From Pseudomonas xantholysinigenes (GTDB lineage: Bacteria; Pseudomonadota; Gammaproteobacteria; Pseudomonadales; Pseudomonadaceae), in NCBI RefSeq assembly GCF_014268885.2, contig NZ_CP077095.1:5160001-5224000 (forward strand): DNA of 64,000 nucleotides, read 5' to 3'. The translations under genes were made by a program, and so were the position numbers. The notes under the pieces are model-generated. The model did no database searches. It was given only the letters and a program-made list of their open reading frames with translations, and was not told where the DNA came from. Shown here one piece after another: positions 10,909-23,157 of this stretch. Each line of letters starts with the position of its first letter. The stretch's first letter is position 1.

Positions 10909-11651
10909 TTGCTGAATCGTCCTTCCAGGCGATGACGGGAACCGGGGTGGATCAACCGCGCGGCGGTCACCGGCTGGCGGCCCGACCAGGTGCGGCGGCG
11001 GATCAGCAGGCACGGCTCGCCCCGCTCGATCTGCAACAACTGGCATTCTTCAGGCTCGGCGAGAATCGCCTCGACCACGTGCTCGCCCTCGGTGAGCGGC
11101 GCCACTTGCGACAGGTAGGCATACGGCGTCTGCCGAGTGAAGTCCTGCTTGAGGTAGTCAGGCGCGATAGCAGCATTGACGTAACGGTCTTCGATCTGCA
11201 CCGGCACGCCGTTTTCGTAATGCACGATCAGCGAATGGAACACCCGCTGGCCTTCGCGCATGTCCAGGGCCAGGGCGCGCTCGGAGCCGGCGGCCTCCTC
11301 GGCCAGGGTGATCACCTGGCAGCTATGCTGGTGGCCACGGCCGGCGATCTCGTCGGCGATATTGTTGACCTCGAACAGCGCCGAGCGGCTCTTGGGCTCG
11401 GCGACGAAGGTGCCGACGCCTTGCATGCGCACCAGCAGGCCTTCGGCGGTCAGCTCGCGCAGCGCGCGGTTGATGGTCATGCGGCTGAAGCCCAGCTCGC
11501 TGACCAGCTCGCTCTCCGAGGGCACCCGGTGATGAGGCGGCCAGCTGCCGCTCTCGATCTGCTGGATGATCATCTGTTTCACCCGGGCGTAGAGCGGCGC
11601 CGGCCCTTCGCCCATCTGGGCAACCAGCGCGGAGACAGGAGGTGTCGGCAC
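10905..11651 (-). CDS. hutC: Histidine utilization repressor, GntR family
   Basis: HutC (248 residues) is the urocanate-responsive repressor of the hut genes. The N-terminal winged helix-turn-helix of the GntR/HutC subfamily is visible (residues 17-85: YARVKQMIIQQI, RVPSESELVSELGFSRMTINRALREL, GVGTFV), followed by the UTRA ligand-binding domain. The start chosen is GTG at 11651 with AAGGA nine bases upstream; it gives the family length, whereas the frame extending to 11735 would run through the operator. It is translationally coupled to hutD and divergent from hutF, with the operator between them, so autoregulation is likely. Confidence 0.95.
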   Translation of the reverse strand: MPTPPVSALVAQMGEGPAPLYARVKQMIIQQIESGSWPPHHRVPSESELVSELGFSRMTINRALRELTAEGLLVRMQGVGTFVAEPKSRSALFEVNNIADEIAGRGHQHSCQVITLAEEAAGSERALALDMREGQRVFHSLIVHYENGVPVQIEDRYVNAAIAPDYLKQDFTRQTPYAYLSQVAPLTEGEHVVEAILAEPEECQLLQIERGEPCLLIRRRTWSGRQPVTAARLIHPGSRHRLEGRFSK

Positions 11652-11718
11652 GGCGTTGAATCCTTGTTCGGTTGGCGTGAACGGTAGCTTGCCGGAGTTT
11701 ACCCGGCAGGCAAACGGC

Positions 11719-11734
11719 TGTATATGTATATACA
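11719..11734. promoter_or_regulatory. HutC operator between hutC and hutF
   Basis: TGTATATGTATATACA is a perfect 7+7 inverted repeat with a 2-bp spacer; its right part (11725-11734) is also TGTA-TA-TACA, the HutC core. It is 26 bp before the hutF start and 68 bp before the hutC start, so one site can serve both genes. Confidence 0.75.
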
Positions 11735-11759
11735 AGTTAACAATAACAGGATTTCACCG

Positions 11760-13124
11760 ATGTCCGCCTATTTCGCCGAACGCGCCCTGCTGCCCAGCGG
11801 CTGGGCCCGCAATGTCCGTCTGGAGGTCGGCGCCGATGGCCGGCTGGCCGCGATCATGGCCAATGCCGGCGCCGCGGGCGCCGAGCGCCTGGCCGGGCCG
11901 TTGCTGCCGGGCATGCCCAACCTGCACTCGCACGCATTCCAGCGGGCCATGGCCGGGCTGGCGGAAGTGGCCGGCAACCCCAACGACAGCTTCTGGACCT
12001 GGCGCGAACTGATGTATCGCCTGGTCGGGCGCATCACCCCGGAGCAACTGCAGGTCATCGCCCGCCAGCTGTACATCGAGATGCTCAAGGCCGGCTACAC
12101 CTCGGTGGCGGAATTCCACTATGTACACCATGACCAAGGCGGCCAGGCCTACACCGACCCTGCCGAACTGTCCCGGCGCATCAGCGTCGCCGCCAGTGCC
12201 AGCGGCATCGGCCTGACCTTGCTGCCGGTGCTCTACAGCCACTCGGGCTTTGGCGGGCAAGCCCCCAACGACGGGCAACGCCGCTTCATCAATTCAACCG
12301 AACAGTACCTGCGCCTGCAGCAGCAGCTTGCCCCGCTGCTGGCACAACAGCCGGCGCAGCAACTGGGGTTGTGCTTCCACTCGTTGCGCGCCGTCACCCC
12401 CACGCAGATTGCCGAGGTGCTCAGTGCCAGCGACAAGGCGTGCCCGATCCATATCCATATCGCCGAACAGCAAAAGGAAGTCGATGACTGCCTGGCCTGG
12501 AGCGACCGCCGGCCGCTGCAGTGGCTGTACGAGCATGTCGATGTGGATAAGCGCTGGTGCCTGGTCCACGCCACCCACGCCGAAGCCGACGAAGTCAGCG
12601 CCATGGCTCGCAGCGGCGCGGTGGCCGGATTGTGCCTGACCACCGAGGCGAACCTGGGCGACGGGATCTTCCCGGCAGTGGACTACCTGGCCCAGGGCGG
12701 GCGCATGGGCATCGGCTCGGACAGCCATGTATCGCTCAGCGTGGTTGAGGAACTGCGCTGGCTGGAGTATGGACAGCGCCTGCGCGACCAGCGGCGCAAC
12801 CGGCTGTATCGCGGTGACCAGCCGATGGTTGGCCGCACGCTCTACGATGCCGCGCTAATGGGCGGCGCCCAGGCGCTGGGGCAGCCGGTCGGCGAGCTCG
12901 CCGTGGGCAAGCGCGCGGACTGGCTGGTGCTCGATGGGCAGGATCCGTACCTGGCCGTGGCCGACGGCGATGCCATCCTCAACCGTTGGCTGTTCGCTGG
13001 CGGCGACCGCCAGGTGCGCGATGTGATGGTCAACGGACAGTGGGTGGTGCGCCAGGGGCGGCATGATCAGGAAGAGGAAAGTGCGGTGGCGTTTGTGGCG
13101 GTCCTGCGCCAACTTCTAGCCTGA
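11760..13124 (+). CDS. hutF: Formimidoylglutamate deiminase
   Basis: HutF (454 residues) converts N-formimidoyl-L-glutamate to N-formyl-L-glutamate and ammonia, the fourth step; with HutG it defines the Pseudomonas five-step route. It is an amidohydrolase-superfamily enzyme: MPNLHSHAFQRAMAG supplies the metal-binding HxH, and IHIHIAEQ, VHATHA and GIGSDSHVS supply later ligands. The start at 11760 (MSAYFAER) has AGGA eight bases upstream; an upstream ATG at 11724 lies inside the operator. It is divergent from hutC. Confidence 0.95.
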   Translation: MSAYFAERALLPSGWARNVRLEVGADGRLAAIMANAGAAGAERLAGPLLPGMPNLHSHAFQRAMAGLAEVAGNPNDSFWTWRELMYRLVGRITPEQLQVIARQLYIEMLKAGYTSVAEFHYVHHDQGGQAYTDPAELSRRISVAASASGIGLTLLPVLYSHSGFGGQAPNDGQRRFINSTEQYLRLQQQLAPLLAQQPAQQLGLCFHSLRAVTPTQIAEVLSASDKACPIHIHIAEQQKEVDDCLAWSDRRPLQWLYEHVDVDKRWCLVHATHAEADEVSAMARSGAVAGLCLTTEANLGDGIFPAVDYLAQGGRMGIGSDSHVSLSVVEELRWLEYGQRLRDQRRNRLYRGDQPMVGRTLYDAALMGGAQALGQPVGELAVGKRADWLVLDGQDPYLAVADGDAILNRWLFAGGDRQVRDVMVNGQWVVRQGRHDQEEESAVAFVAVLRQLLA

Positions 13125-13132
13125 ACGTGGTC

Positions 13133-13267
13133 CCTGTAGGAGCGGCCTTGCCGAGGCGTCGGACCGGTCGGAAAGGGCCGCATAGCGGCCCCGGCGATAT
13201 GTGCATTAATGCTGAAATCCTGGGGGCGCTTCGCACCCCTTTCGCGACGCAAGGCCGCTCCTACAGG
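13133..13267. repeat. REP pair with a modified left unit
   Basis: Inverted units CCTGTAGGAGCGGCCTTG ... CAAGGCCGCTCCTACAGG flank the gap between convergent hutF and the lipocalin gene. In the left unit the usual TCGCGA turn is replaced by a longer GAGGCGTCGGACCGGTCGG segment. Confidence 0.8.
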
Positions 13268-13287
13268 GGACCGCGTCAGCCTGCGGC

Positions 13288-13860
13288 TCAATGCCGGGCG
13301 ACAATGTTTCTGTCAGGCGTCCGCCAAATCAGCCGATTGGTGTCATAGCCCTGCTGCCGCGCCTTGGCCAGCAGGTTCTCCCGCTCCCACGCCGGCAAAG
13401 AAGGCGTACGCGAAAGAATCCACAGGTACTTGCGATCCGGGCTGCCAACGATCGCCGTACGGTAGCGCTCGTCGACGAACAGGATCCAGTAGTCACCCCT
13501 GGCCACGCCCGGCACCAGGCGAGTAAACCAGTTGTCGAACTCCACCCACAGCTTGTCGGTGTGCCCTGGTTCCTGCAGCGAGGCATGGCCTTCGGCGCGC
13601 AGCCACTCATCGCCCAGGGTGCGGCAACGGTTGAGCACGCCGACCGTGCCATCAGGCTTGAGGTTGTAATGGGCCTCGGACTGGGCGCAGCCGTCCTGGT
13701 ACTTCATCGGCAGGCGTGCCAGCTCGAACCATTTGCCCTGGTAACGCTTGAGGTCGACCGCACCTGCGGTCTTCGGCGCCAGCGGGTCGGTGGCCGAGGT
13801 GGCGCAGCCACCGAGCAGCATCACCAGGCACACGCCCAGCAGCAGGTGCAGACGCCTCAT
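13288..13860 (-). CDS. blc: Outer-membrane lipoprotein, lipocalin family (Blc-like)
   Basis: A 190-residue bacterial lipocalin. The N-terminus is a lipoprotein signal with lipobox LLGGC (Cys about 19). The lipocalin signature follows (YQGKWFELARLPMKYQ, residues about 40-55), then VGVLNRC and DYWILFVDERYRTAIVG, as in E. coli Blc, which binds fatty acids or lysophospholipids at the outer membrane. It overlaps the small lipoprotein gene upstream by 4 bp, so the two are translated as a pair. Confidence 0.92.
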   Translation of the reverse strand: MRRLHLLLGVCLVMLLGGCATSATDPLAPKTAGAVDLKRYQGKWFELARLPMKYQDGCAQSEAHYNLKPDGTVGVLNRCRTLGDEWLRAEGHASLQEPGHTDKLWVEFDNWFTRLVPGVARGDYWILFVDERYRTAIVGSPDRKYLWILSRTPSLPAWERENLLAKARQQGYDTNRLIWRTPDRNIVARH

Positions 13861-14111
13861 TTGAGGCCCTGCCCGGAATACATCAGGACCTTGTCCGCGG
13901 CATATTGCACGCTGATGAAGCTCTTCTCGTCACCCCAGGTGCAGCTGCTCATGCCCAGGGCGCCAGAGCACTCCTTCGGCGTGCCGAGCAGTTGCTCGAC
14001 CTCGGCCTTGTTCATGCCGGCCTTGAGCTTGGAATAGTTTTCCTGGTTGATCTTGCTGCAGGCGGTCAGGACGACGCACAAGGACAACAGGGCGAGGGAA
14101 CGCAACGACAT
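13857..14111 (-). CDS. Small lipoprotein, DUF3862/SmpA-OmlA-like
   Basis: An 84-residue protein with a lipoprotein signal (LCVVLTAC, Cys at 18) and a single BamE/SmpA-like fold: YSKLKAGMNKAEVEQLLGTPKEC is the typical first helix and strand. Relatives are annotated as DUF3862. Function is unknown; an outer-membrane or periplasmic scaffold role is inferred. AGGAG lies nine bases before the start. It overlaps the lipocalin gene by 4 bp (ATGA). Confidence 0.85.
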   Translation of the reverse strand: MSLRSLALLSLCVVLTACSKINQENYSKLKAGMNKAEVEQLLGTPKECSGALGMSSCTWGDEKSFISVQYAADKVLMYSGQGLK

Positions 14112-14311
14112 GAGGGGACACTCCTGGAGGTGGATACACAGGCGCGAGGGCCTGCAGGGAGCTTAGAAGGAAAAATGTCGTTTCGGTTCCCTGGCACAGG
14201 TGCTTTGCCTGTACGCCATTGGTCGGGTGGCCTGCCACGCAATCATGTGAGGCGCCTTGCGCGCCAGGCAGGCCGTGCAGGAGCGGGCGCTCCTGCAAGG
14301 CAGGTACTGCG

Positions 14312-14908
14312 TCAGAACCGCGAGCCGGGCTCCAGCAGGAAGTCCATCTCTTCGCTGGTGCTCGGGCGGTTCAGCACCAGGTTGCGGTGCGGGAAGCGGC
14401 CAAATCGGGCAATCACCCGCTGGTGCTGCTCGGCGTAGTCGAGGAAGCCTTCGAACAGCCGACGATTGGCTTCCGGCTGTTCGTCCAGCAGGATCTGATA
14501 CCGCTCGACACACAGGTTCTGCCAGTCCAGCACCTCGGCATGCTCCAGCACCAGCAGCACGAACACGCGCTGGATCGGCAGCAGCTGATAGTCCCAGCCC
14601 TTCTGCAGCCCCTGCATGGCCACCACCTGCGCCCGCCGGTCACCGTCGAAGGCTCGTGGCGTGTCGCGGTGGATCATCCGTGGTAGCTGGTCCAGCAGGA
14701 TCAACAGGCCCAGCCAGCCCTGCGGGCTCTGCTGCCACTCATCGAGACCGCCCGCCAGGGCCTGCTCGACCAGGTCGCCGAACAGGGCATGGGCCTCGGC
14801 ATCATGGTGCTTGCCGAACCACAGCGTGTTTTTCTCGTCAGCCACGGCCTGGGCACTGCTGCCCCAACCGAACCACCATTCCAGCAACGGCTGCCAAGGT
14901 GCAAGCAT
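14312..14908 (-). CDS. DUF924 family protein
   Basis: A 198-residue soluble protein of the DUF924 family, recognised by WWFG near the N-terminus, the LLILLDQLPRMIHRDTPRAFDGD motif and HAEVLDWQ. The fold is an all-helical TPR-like bundle; no biochemical role is established. It begins 3 bp after the fbp stop, so it is probably co-transcribed with fbp. Confidence 0.88.
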   Translation of the reverse strand: MLAPWQPLLEWWFGWGSSAQAVADEKNTLWFGKHHDAEAHALFGDLVEQALAGGLDEWQQSPQGWLGLLILLDQLPRMIHRDTPRAFDGDRRAQVVAMQGLQKGWDYQLLPIQRVFVLLVLEHAEVLDWQNLCVERYQILLDEQPEANRRLFEGFLDYAEQHQRVIARFGRFPHRNLVLNRPSTSEEMDFLLEPGSRF

Positions 14909-14911
14909 GGG

Positions 14912-15922
14912 TTATTCCTTGTGGTAGGCGGTGACGCGCTCGACCTCTTCCTTCGAGCCGAGGATCACCGACACACGCTGGTGCAGGCTCTCTGGCTTGA
15001 TGTCGAGGATGCGCTCGTAACCGTTGGTGGAGGCGCCACCGGCCTGCTCGATGATGAACGACATCGGGTTGGCTTCGTACATCAGGCGCAGCTTGCCCGG
15101 CTTGCTCGGCTCACGGGCGTCGCGCGGATACATGAACAGGCCGCCACGGGTCAGGATGCGGTGCACATCGGCGACCATCGAAGCGATCCAGCGCATGTTG
15201 TAGTTCTTTTTCAGCGGGCCGGTCTCGCCAGCCAGCAACTCGCCCACGTAACGCTGCACCGGGGCTTCCCAGTGGCGTTGGTTGGACATGTTGATGGCGA
15301 ATTCGGCGGTGCTTTCCGGCACACGGATGTTTTCGTGGGTGAGGACGAAGCTGCCCAGCTCGCGGTCCAGGGTGAAGCCCTTGACGCCATTGCCCAGGGT
15401 CAGGATCAGCATGGTCTGCGGGCCGTAGATGGCGTAACCGGCGGCGACCTGCTGGGTGCCCGGCTGCAGGAAGGCGTTTTCGTTCAGGGTCTCGTTCTGG
15501 CTCAGGTACTCGTTGGGGCAACGCAGGACCGAGAAGATGGTGCCGACCGACACGTTGACGTCGATGTTCGACGAGCCGTCCAGCGGGTCGAAGACCAGCA
15601 GGTAGGCGCCTTTCGGATACTTGCCCGGGATCTGGTAGGCATTGTCCATTTCCTCGGACGCCATGCCGGCCAGGTGGCCACCCCACTCGTTGGCCTCCAG
15701 CAGGATGTCGTTGGAGATCACGTCGAGCTTCTTCTGCACTTCGCCCTGCACGTTTTCGGTGCCCATGCTGCCCAGCACGCCGCCGAGGGCGCCCTTGGAC
15801 ACGTGGTGGCTGATTTCCTTGCACGCGCGCGCCACCACTTCGATCAGGAAGCGCAGATCGGCAGGGGTATTGTTGCTGCGGGTCTGCTCAATCAGATAGC
15901 GACTCAGGGTAACGCGGGACAT
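14912..15922 (-). CDS. fbp: Fructose-1,6-bisphosphatase class I
   Basis: This 336-residue cytoplasmic enzyme hydrolyses fructose 1,6-bisphosphate to fructose 6-phosphate in gluconeogenesis, and in Pseudomonas also in the Entner-Doudoroff cycle. The metal-binding signature [17 protein letters not shown] (about residues 112-128) is intact, as is the substrate-binding GGLFMYPRD segment. Length is normal. GGAG precedes the start by eight bases. It is the first gene of a minus-strand pair with the DUF924 gene. Confidence 0.97.
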   Translation of the reverse strand: MSRVTLSRYLIEQTRSNNTPADLRFLIEVVARACKEISHHVSKGALGGVLGSMGTENVQGEVQKKLDVISNDILLEANEWGGHLAGMASEEMDNAYQIPGKYPKGAYLLVFDPLDGSSNIDVNVSVGTIFSVLRCPNEYLSQNETLNENAFLQPGTQQVAAGYAIYGPQTMLILTLGNGVKGFTLDRELGSFVLTHENIRVPESTAEFAINMSNQRHWEAPVQRYVGELLAGETGPLKKNYNMRWIASMVADVHRILTRGGLFMYPRDAREPSKPGKLRLMYEANPMSFIIEQAGGASTNGYERILDIKPESLHQRVSVILGSKEEVERVTAYHKE

Positions 15923-16071
15923 GTGTGGCTCCGAAAGGGAAAGGGGTAGAAAACCCCCGCAGTTTACAGGGAGAGTGGCAGGCTAGCGAGCAAAGAGACT
16001 CGCCTGGGCTGTCAGACGATACATTGGGTCGGTAGTTCAGCCCGCGCCAGGCCGATGGTCGGGCGCGGCTC

Positions 16072-16140
16072 CATTCGCGGGCAAGCCCGCGCCCACAGAA
16101 GCGTGTGGCGATCCTGTGGGAGCGGGCTTGCCCGCGAATG
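16072..16140. repeat. REP pair (TGTGGGAGCGGGC type)
   Basis: Inverted units CATTCGCGGGCAAGCCCGCGCCCACAG and CTGTGGGAGCGGGCTTGCCCGCGAATG form a symmetrical pair between glgP and fbp. The sequence belongs to the second REP family in this window. Confidence 0.85.
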
Positions 16141-16148
16141 ACCTCACG

Positions 16149-18614
<2,466 letters not shown>

Positions 18615-18732
18615 GGGACATCCTCGGGCAAGTGGGCGAAAGCGCGGGAAGATTGTTCAGCCTAGACGCTCTGACACACAGCGACAGCGACGGTTCGCGG
18701 TTTTCATGCACGGCGCGGGAATCGGGCAAAAG

Positions 18733-18753
18733 GTTGTTCACAAATTGAACAAC
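18733..18753. promoter_or_regulatory. Palindrome between glgP and the cysteine-cluster gene
   Basis: GTTGTTCA-N5-TGAACAAC is a perfect 8-bp inverted repeat just upstream of a TATGAT -10-like element (18759-18764). It could be an operator for either divergent gene; the regulator is unknown. Confidence 0.4.
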
Positions 18754-18799
18754 TCCGGTATGATCGCGCGCCCCAAGACCGTGATACGCCCCCATAACC

Positions 18800-19204
18800 A
18801 TGAAAACGACCCTGATCGCCGCCGCCGAAGTCGACCGCCTGGAGACTTGGCAGCGCTATGCCAGCCACATGTGCGGTGGCTGCCACTCGACCTGCTGCAC
18901 CCTGCCGGTGGAGGTGAAGATCAAGGATCTGATCCGCATTGGCGTGGTAGACGAGTTCGAGAAGGACGAGCCGCCGAAGAACGTCGCCAAACGCTTGCAG
19001 AAGGAAGGCATCATCGAGCGCTTCAACCAGAAGTCGGGGATCTTCACCCTGACCCGGATGAGCAACGATGACTGCATGTACCTGGACCGCAAGAGCCGGC
19101 TGTGCACCATCTACGACAAGCGCCCGGATACCTGCCGCAACCACCCCAAGGTCGGGCCGCGGCCGGGGTATTGTGCCTACAAGCCCAAGGTGGCTACCCG
19201 CTGA
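18800..19204 (+). CDS. YkgJ-family cysteine cluster protein
   Basis: A 134-residue protein with the zinc- or iron-chelating CxxCxxxCC-type cluster: CGGCHSTCCTLP near residue 25, a second set at CMYLDRKSRLCTIYDKRPDTCRNHP and a final Cys in YCAYK. This is the YkgJ / CxxCxxCC family (PF03692); function is not established, metal binding is inferred. It is monocistronic, divergent from glgP. The Shine-Dalgarno is weak, but no better start exists. Confidence 0.88.
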   Translation: MKTTLIAAAEVDRLETWQRYASHMCGGCHSTCCTLPVEVKIKDLIRIGVVDEFEKDEPPKNVAKRLQKEGIIERFNQKSGIFTLTRMSNDDCMYLDRKSRLCTIYDKRPDTCRNHPKVGPRPGYCAYKPKVATR

Positions 19205-19226
19205 TCCTGCTTTGCTTTTGAAATCC

Positions 19227-19308
19227 TGGGGCTGCTTTGCAGCCTACAGGGAGGCGCGAGCTCCTGTAGGAGCGGCCTTGTGTCGCGAAAGGGCCGCAAA
19301 GCGGCCCC
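19227..19308. repeat. REP element (TGTAGGAGCGGCC type), one full and one degenerate unit
   Basis: The right unit is complete (CTGTAGGAGCGGCCTTGTG ... GCGGCCCC). The left unit is reduced to GGGGCTGCTTTGCAGCCTACAGG. Confidence 0.75.
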
Positions 19309-19325
19309 AAATTCTCAAGGCAAAC

Positions 19326-19361
19326 AAAAACGCCCCCGGCCTTTCGACCGGGGGCGTTTTC
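19326..19361. terminator. Bidirectional intrinsic terminator
   Basis: Stem AACGCCCCCGG / CCGGGGGCGTT with a short loop, flanked by A-runs on the left and T-runs on the right, so it works on both strands. It terminates typA (minus) and the cysteine-cluster gene (plus). Confidence 0.9.
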
Positions 19362-19381
19362 ATTCAGCCTGAACTAACGAC

Positions 19382-21202
19382 TCAGTTCTTGGCTTTCTTG
19401 GCAGCGCGGGTACGCTCGCCTTCGTCGAGGATCTTCTTGCGCAGACGGATCGACTTCGGCGTGACTTCGCACAGCTCGTCGTCCTGGATGAATTCCAGGG
19501 CCTGCTCGAGGGTGTGGCGAACCGGCGGAACCAGGGCAATGACTTCGTCCTTGCCCGAAGCACGCATGTTGTCGAGCTTCTTGCCTTTGGTCGGGTTCAC
19601 GCCCAGGTCGTTGTCACGGCTGTTCAGGCCGATGATCTGACCGTTGTAGATCTCCTGGCCGTGCTCGACGAACAGCTTGCCGCGAGCCTGCAGGGTTTCC
19701 AGCGAGTAGGTCAGCGCCTTGCCGGTCTCGACCGAAACCAGTACGCCGTTCAGGCGGCCGGACATCTGGCCGGACTTCATGGTGTCGTAGCGATCGAAGA
19801 TCGAGGTCAGGATGCCTGCACCGTTGGTCAGGGTCAGGAACTGGTTACGGAAACCGATCAGACCACGGGCTGGAATGTTGTATTCCAGACGAACACGGCC
19901 CTTGCCATCCGGAACCATGTTGGTCAGGTCGCCTTTACGCAGACCCATCTCTTCCATGACCTTGCCCTGGGATTCTTCAGGGATGTCGATGGTGACGTTC
20001 TCGAACGGCTCCTGCTTGACGCCGTCGACTTCGCGGATGATCACTTCCGGACGGCCCACGGCCATCTCGAAGCCTTCACGGCGCATGGTTTCGATCAGAA
20101 CGGACAGGTGCAGCTCACCACGGCCCGATACCTTGAACTTGTCAGGGGAATCGGTTTCCTGGACGCGCAGGGCTACGTTGTACAGCAGTTCTTTGTCCAG
20201 GCGGTCCTTGATGTTACGGCTGGTGACGAACTTGCCTTCTTTACCGCAGAACGGCGAGTCGTTGACCTGGAAGGTCATCGAAACGGTTGGCTCGTCAACG
20301 GTCAGCGGCTTCATCGCCTCGACGGTATCCGGAGCGCACAGGGTGTCGGAGATGAACAGCTCGTCGAAACCGCTGATGCAGACGATGTCGCCAGCCTGGG
20401 CTTCTTCGACGTCGACGCGGTGCAGGCCGTGGTGGCCCATCAGCTTGAGGATACGGCCGTTGCGCTTCTTGCCTTCGGTGTCGATGGCGACAACCGGGGT
20501 GTTCGGCTTGACGCGGCCACGGGCGATACGACCAACGCCGATAACGCCGAGGAAGCTGTTGTAGTCCAGTGCCGAGATCTGCATCTGGAACGGGCCGTCA
20601 CGGTCAACGGAAGGTGCTGGTACGTTGTCGATGATCGACTGGTACAGCGCGGTCATGTCCTCACCCATTTCGGTGTGGTCCAGGCCCGCGATGCCGTTCA
20701 GGGCCGAGGCGTAGACGACTTTGAAGTCCAGCTGTTCGTCGGTGGCGCCGAGGTTGTCGAACAGGTCGAAGATCTGGTCCAGAACCCAGTCAGGACGCGC
20801 GCCCGGACGGTCGACCTTGTTGATAACGACGATCGGCTTCAGACCGGCTTCGAAGGCCTTCTTGGTCACGAAGCGGGTTTGCGGCATCGGGCCGTCCTGG
20901 GCGTCGACCAGCAGCAGCACGGAGTCGACCATCGACATCACACGCTCAACCTCGCCACCGAAGTCGGCGTGGCCGGGGGTGTCGACGATGTTGATGTGGT
21001 AGCCGTTCCAGTTGATGGCGGTGTTCTTCGCCAGAATGGTAATGCCGCGCTCTTTTTCCTGGTCGTTGGAGTCCATGACGCGCTCGTCGTTGAGCTCGTT
21101 ACGCTCCAGGGTGCCGGACTGGCGCAGGAGTTTGTCGACCAGGGTGGTTTTACCATGGTCAACGTGGGCGATGATGGCGATGTTACGCAGATTTTCGATC
21201 AC
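19382..21202 (-). CDS. typA: Ribosome-associated GTPase TypA/BipA
   Basis: TypA/BipA (606 residues) is a translational GTPase related to EF-G and needed for ribosome assembly and stress growth. G1 is [14 protein letters not shown] (residues 14-27), G2/G3 include the [18 protein letters not shown] switch and [15 protein letters not shown], and G4 is NKVD. The C-terminal BipA-specific domain is present. Length is standard. Monocistronic on the minus strand and followed by a strong terminator. Confidence 0.97.
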   Translation of the reverse strand: MIENLRNIAIIAHVDHGKTTLVDKLLRQSGTLERNELNDERVMDSNDQEKERGITILAKNTAINWNGYHINIVDTPGHADFGGEVERVMSMVDSVLLLVDAQDGPMPQTRFVTKKAFEAGLKPIVVINKVDRPGARPDWVLDQIFDLFDNLGATDEQLDFKVVYASALNGIAGLDHTEMGEDMTALYQSIIDNVPAPSVDRDGPFQMQISALDYNSFLGVIGVGRIARGRVKPNTPVVAIDTEGKKRNGRILKLMGHHGLHRVDVEEAQAGDIVCISGFDELFISDTLCAPDTVEAMKPLTVDEPTVSMTFQVNDSPFCGKEGKFVTSRNIKDRLDKELLYNVALRVQETDSPDKFKVSGRGELHLSVLIETMRREGFEMAVGRPEVIIREVDGVKQEPFENVTIDIPEESQGKVMEEMGLRKGDLTNMVPDGKGRVRLEYNIPARGLIGFRNQFLTLTNGAGILTSIFDRYDTMKSGQMSGRLNGVLVSVETGKALTYSLETLQARGKLFVEHGQEIYNGQIIGLNSRDNDLGVNPTKGKKLDNMRASGKDEVIALVPPVRHTLEQALEFIQDDELCEVTPKSIRLRKKILDEGERTRAAKKAKN

Positions 21203-21329
21203 AACTGTATCTCGAGCAGAGGATTCGGTTGCCGCCAGTGTAGGCGGCGAATATGTACGGTTTGAGGCTCAGCGGGCCCGATGGTCGGGAGGGCGATGGC
21301 GGATGCTGCCGCCATACAGCCCTGGTGTC

Positions 21330-22784
21330 TTATGTCGGACGATAAACACGCACATTGGCATGTCCCTCACTGAGCAGGTGGTGTGCGTGCAAACGGCTCA
21401 TCACACCTTTGTCGCAATACAGCAAGTACTGGCGCGTGGGGTCCAGGTGCTTGAACTTGCTGTTGATCGCGTAGAACGGCATGGCCTGGACTTCGATACC
21501 TTCCAGCGCCAGGGGTTCGTCTTCCTGGGCATCAGGGTGACGAATGTCGATGACGATCTGGCCGGGCAGCGCCTCGGCCACTTCCTCGACTTCGATGTCC
21601 TTGCCCAGCTCATCGATCACGTGGTCGATGGAAATGAACTTGGCGCGCTCCAGGGCACGCTCCAGCACTTCCATCTCGAACTGCTTCTCTTCGTGCTCCA
21701 TGCGGTGACGCTTGGCATGGGTGGTCGGGTTCACCGAGATCACGCCGCAGTACTCGGGCATGTGCTTGGCGAAATCGGCGGTGCCGATCTCGGTAGCCTG
21801 GTCGATGATGTCCTGCTTGTGGCTGGCCAGCAGCGGGCGCAGCACCAACTTGTCGGTGGCCGAGTCGATGATCGACAGGTTCGGCAACGTCTGGCTGGAC
21901 ACCTGGGAGATCGCCTCGCCGGTGACCAGGGCGTCGATCTGCAGGCGGTCGGCCATGCGGGCGGCCGCGCGCAGCATCATGCGCTTGAGCGTGACGCCCA
22001 TGTAGCTGTTGTCGACCTTGTTGAGGATTTCGCCGACCACTTCCTCGAACGGCACGCTGATGAACAGCACGCGCTGGCTGCTGCCGTACTTCTTCCACAG
22101 GAAGTGGGCCACTTCCATCACGCCCAGTTCGTGGGCTCGGCCACCGAGGTTGAAGAAGCAGAAGTGGGTCATCAGGCCGCGGCGCATCATCTGGTAGGCC
22201 GCCACGGTGGAATCGAAGCCACCGGACATCAGCACCAGGGTCTGCTCCAGGGCGCCCAGCGGGTAGCCGCCGATGCCGTTGTGCTGGTTGTGGATCACGT
22301 ACAGGCGCTGGTCGCGAATCTCGATGCGCACCAGCACCTCGGGCTGCTTCAGCTCGATGCCGGCGGCGCCGCATTGCTGGCGCAATTGGCTGCCGACGTA
22401 GCGGTCGACGTCCATCGAGGTGAAGTCGTGGTGGCCGCCGCGCTTGCAGCGCACGGCGAAATGCTTGCCGGCCAGCAGGTGGCCGAAGTGGTGCTTGCAC
22501 TTGGCGACGATGTCGTCGAAGTCGCCCAGCGGGTATTCCTCGACCTGCAGGAAGTGGGTGATGCCCGGTGTGCAGGACAGGCGCTCGATCATTTCGCGCT
22601 GGATCTTCTCGTCCTCGATGCGGGTGACCACCTCGAGGTTGTCCCAGACACCATCAACCGCGAGCTCGGGATCCAGGTCCTTGAGCACGTTGCGGATGTT
22701 CTTGGCGAGCTGGCGGATGAAGCGCTTGCGTACCGGCCGGCTCTTGATGGTGATCTCTGGGAAGACTTTGACGATAAGTTTCAT
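21330..22784 (-). CDS. thiI: tRNA 4-thiouridine sulfurtransferase
   Basis: ThiI (484 residues) adenylates U8 of tRNA and transfers sulfur to make 4-thiouridine; it also supplies sulfur for thiamine thiazole. Domains in order: ferredoxin-like plus THUMP (residues 1-165), PP-loop ATPase ([15 protein letters not shown], about residue 184) and C-terminal rhodanese domain with the persulfide cysteine in YCDKGVMS (about 456). The long form with the rhodanese domain is the enterobacterial/Pseudomonas type. It is divergent from glnA. Confidence 0.96.
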   Translation of the reverse strand: MKLIVKVFPEITIKSRPVRKRFIRQLAKNIRNVLKDLDPELAVDGVWDNLEVVTRIEDEKIQREMIERLSCTPGITHFLQVEEYPLGDFDDIVAKCKHHFGHLLAGKHFAVRCKRGGHHDFTSMDVDRYVGSQLRQQCGAAGIELKQPEVLVRIEIRDQRLYVIHNQHNGIGGYPLGALEQTLVLMSGGFDSTVAAYQMMRRGLMTHFCFFNLGGRAHELGVMEVAHFLWKKYGSSQRVLFISVPFEEVVGEILNKVDNSYMGVTLKRMMLRAAARMADRLQIDALVTGEAISQVSSQTLPNLSIIDSATDKLVLRPLLASHKQDIIDQATEIGTADFAKHMPEYCGVISVNPTTHAKRHRMEHEEKQFEMEVLERALERAKFISIDHVIDELGKDIEVEEVAEALPGQIVIDIRHPDAQEDEPLALEGIEVQAMPFYAINSKFKHLDPTRQYLLYCDKGVMSRLHAHHLLSEGHANVRVYRPT

Positions 22785-22916
22785 TGGTTTAACAGCGCGC
22801 GCAGGGCCTGCCGAAAATGAGGGGCGCGAATTATAGCGGAAATTGCTCAGGTTTTGACCAACTTTTGATCAGAAGCTTTGTGATGAATTCAGCAGGGGGC
22901 TTGTGCAGCACCTGTA

Positions 22917-23009
22917 GCGGCCCTTTCGCGGGTAAACCCACACACAGGGATCGCACAATCATTGAAGCCAGTGAAGATCCTGTGGGAGCGGGTTTACCCG
23001 CGAAGGGCC
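22917..23009. repeat. REP pair (TGTGGGAGCGGGT type)
   Basis: Inverted units CGGCCCTTTCGCGGGTAAACCCA and TGTGGGAGCGGGTTTACCCGCGAAGGGCC sit in the thiI-glnA gap, directly upstream of the NtrC-like site. The remainder of this 488-bp gap holds only the glnA regulatory elements. Confidence 0.85.
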
Positions 23010-23037
23010 CTCGAAAGAAGCATGAGACCGCACATTC

Positions 23038-23052
23038 GCACCAAAATAGTGC
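23038..23052. promoter_or_regulatory. NtrC-type enhancer site upstream of glnA
   Basis: GCACCAAAATAGTGC matches the NtrC consensus GCAC-N7-GTGC with an A/T-rich centre. Its centre is about 139 bp upstream of the inferred +1 of the sigma54 promoter at 23158-23172, a normal enhancer distance. Confidence 0.75.
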
Positions 23053-23157
23053 GCGCAGCTCAAAAAATGCCTTTTATGGGTGCGCCTCACCCCCTCTGCA
23101 ACCACGCAAATGCCCGCCAACGCCTCTTTTTATCCCCTGCTCGCCATTTTCGAGCAC

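Noticed and set aside
11652..11735. N-terminal extension of hutC to an upstream ATG
   Set aside because: It would run through the HutC operator, and the GTG at 11651 has AAGGA at good spacing.
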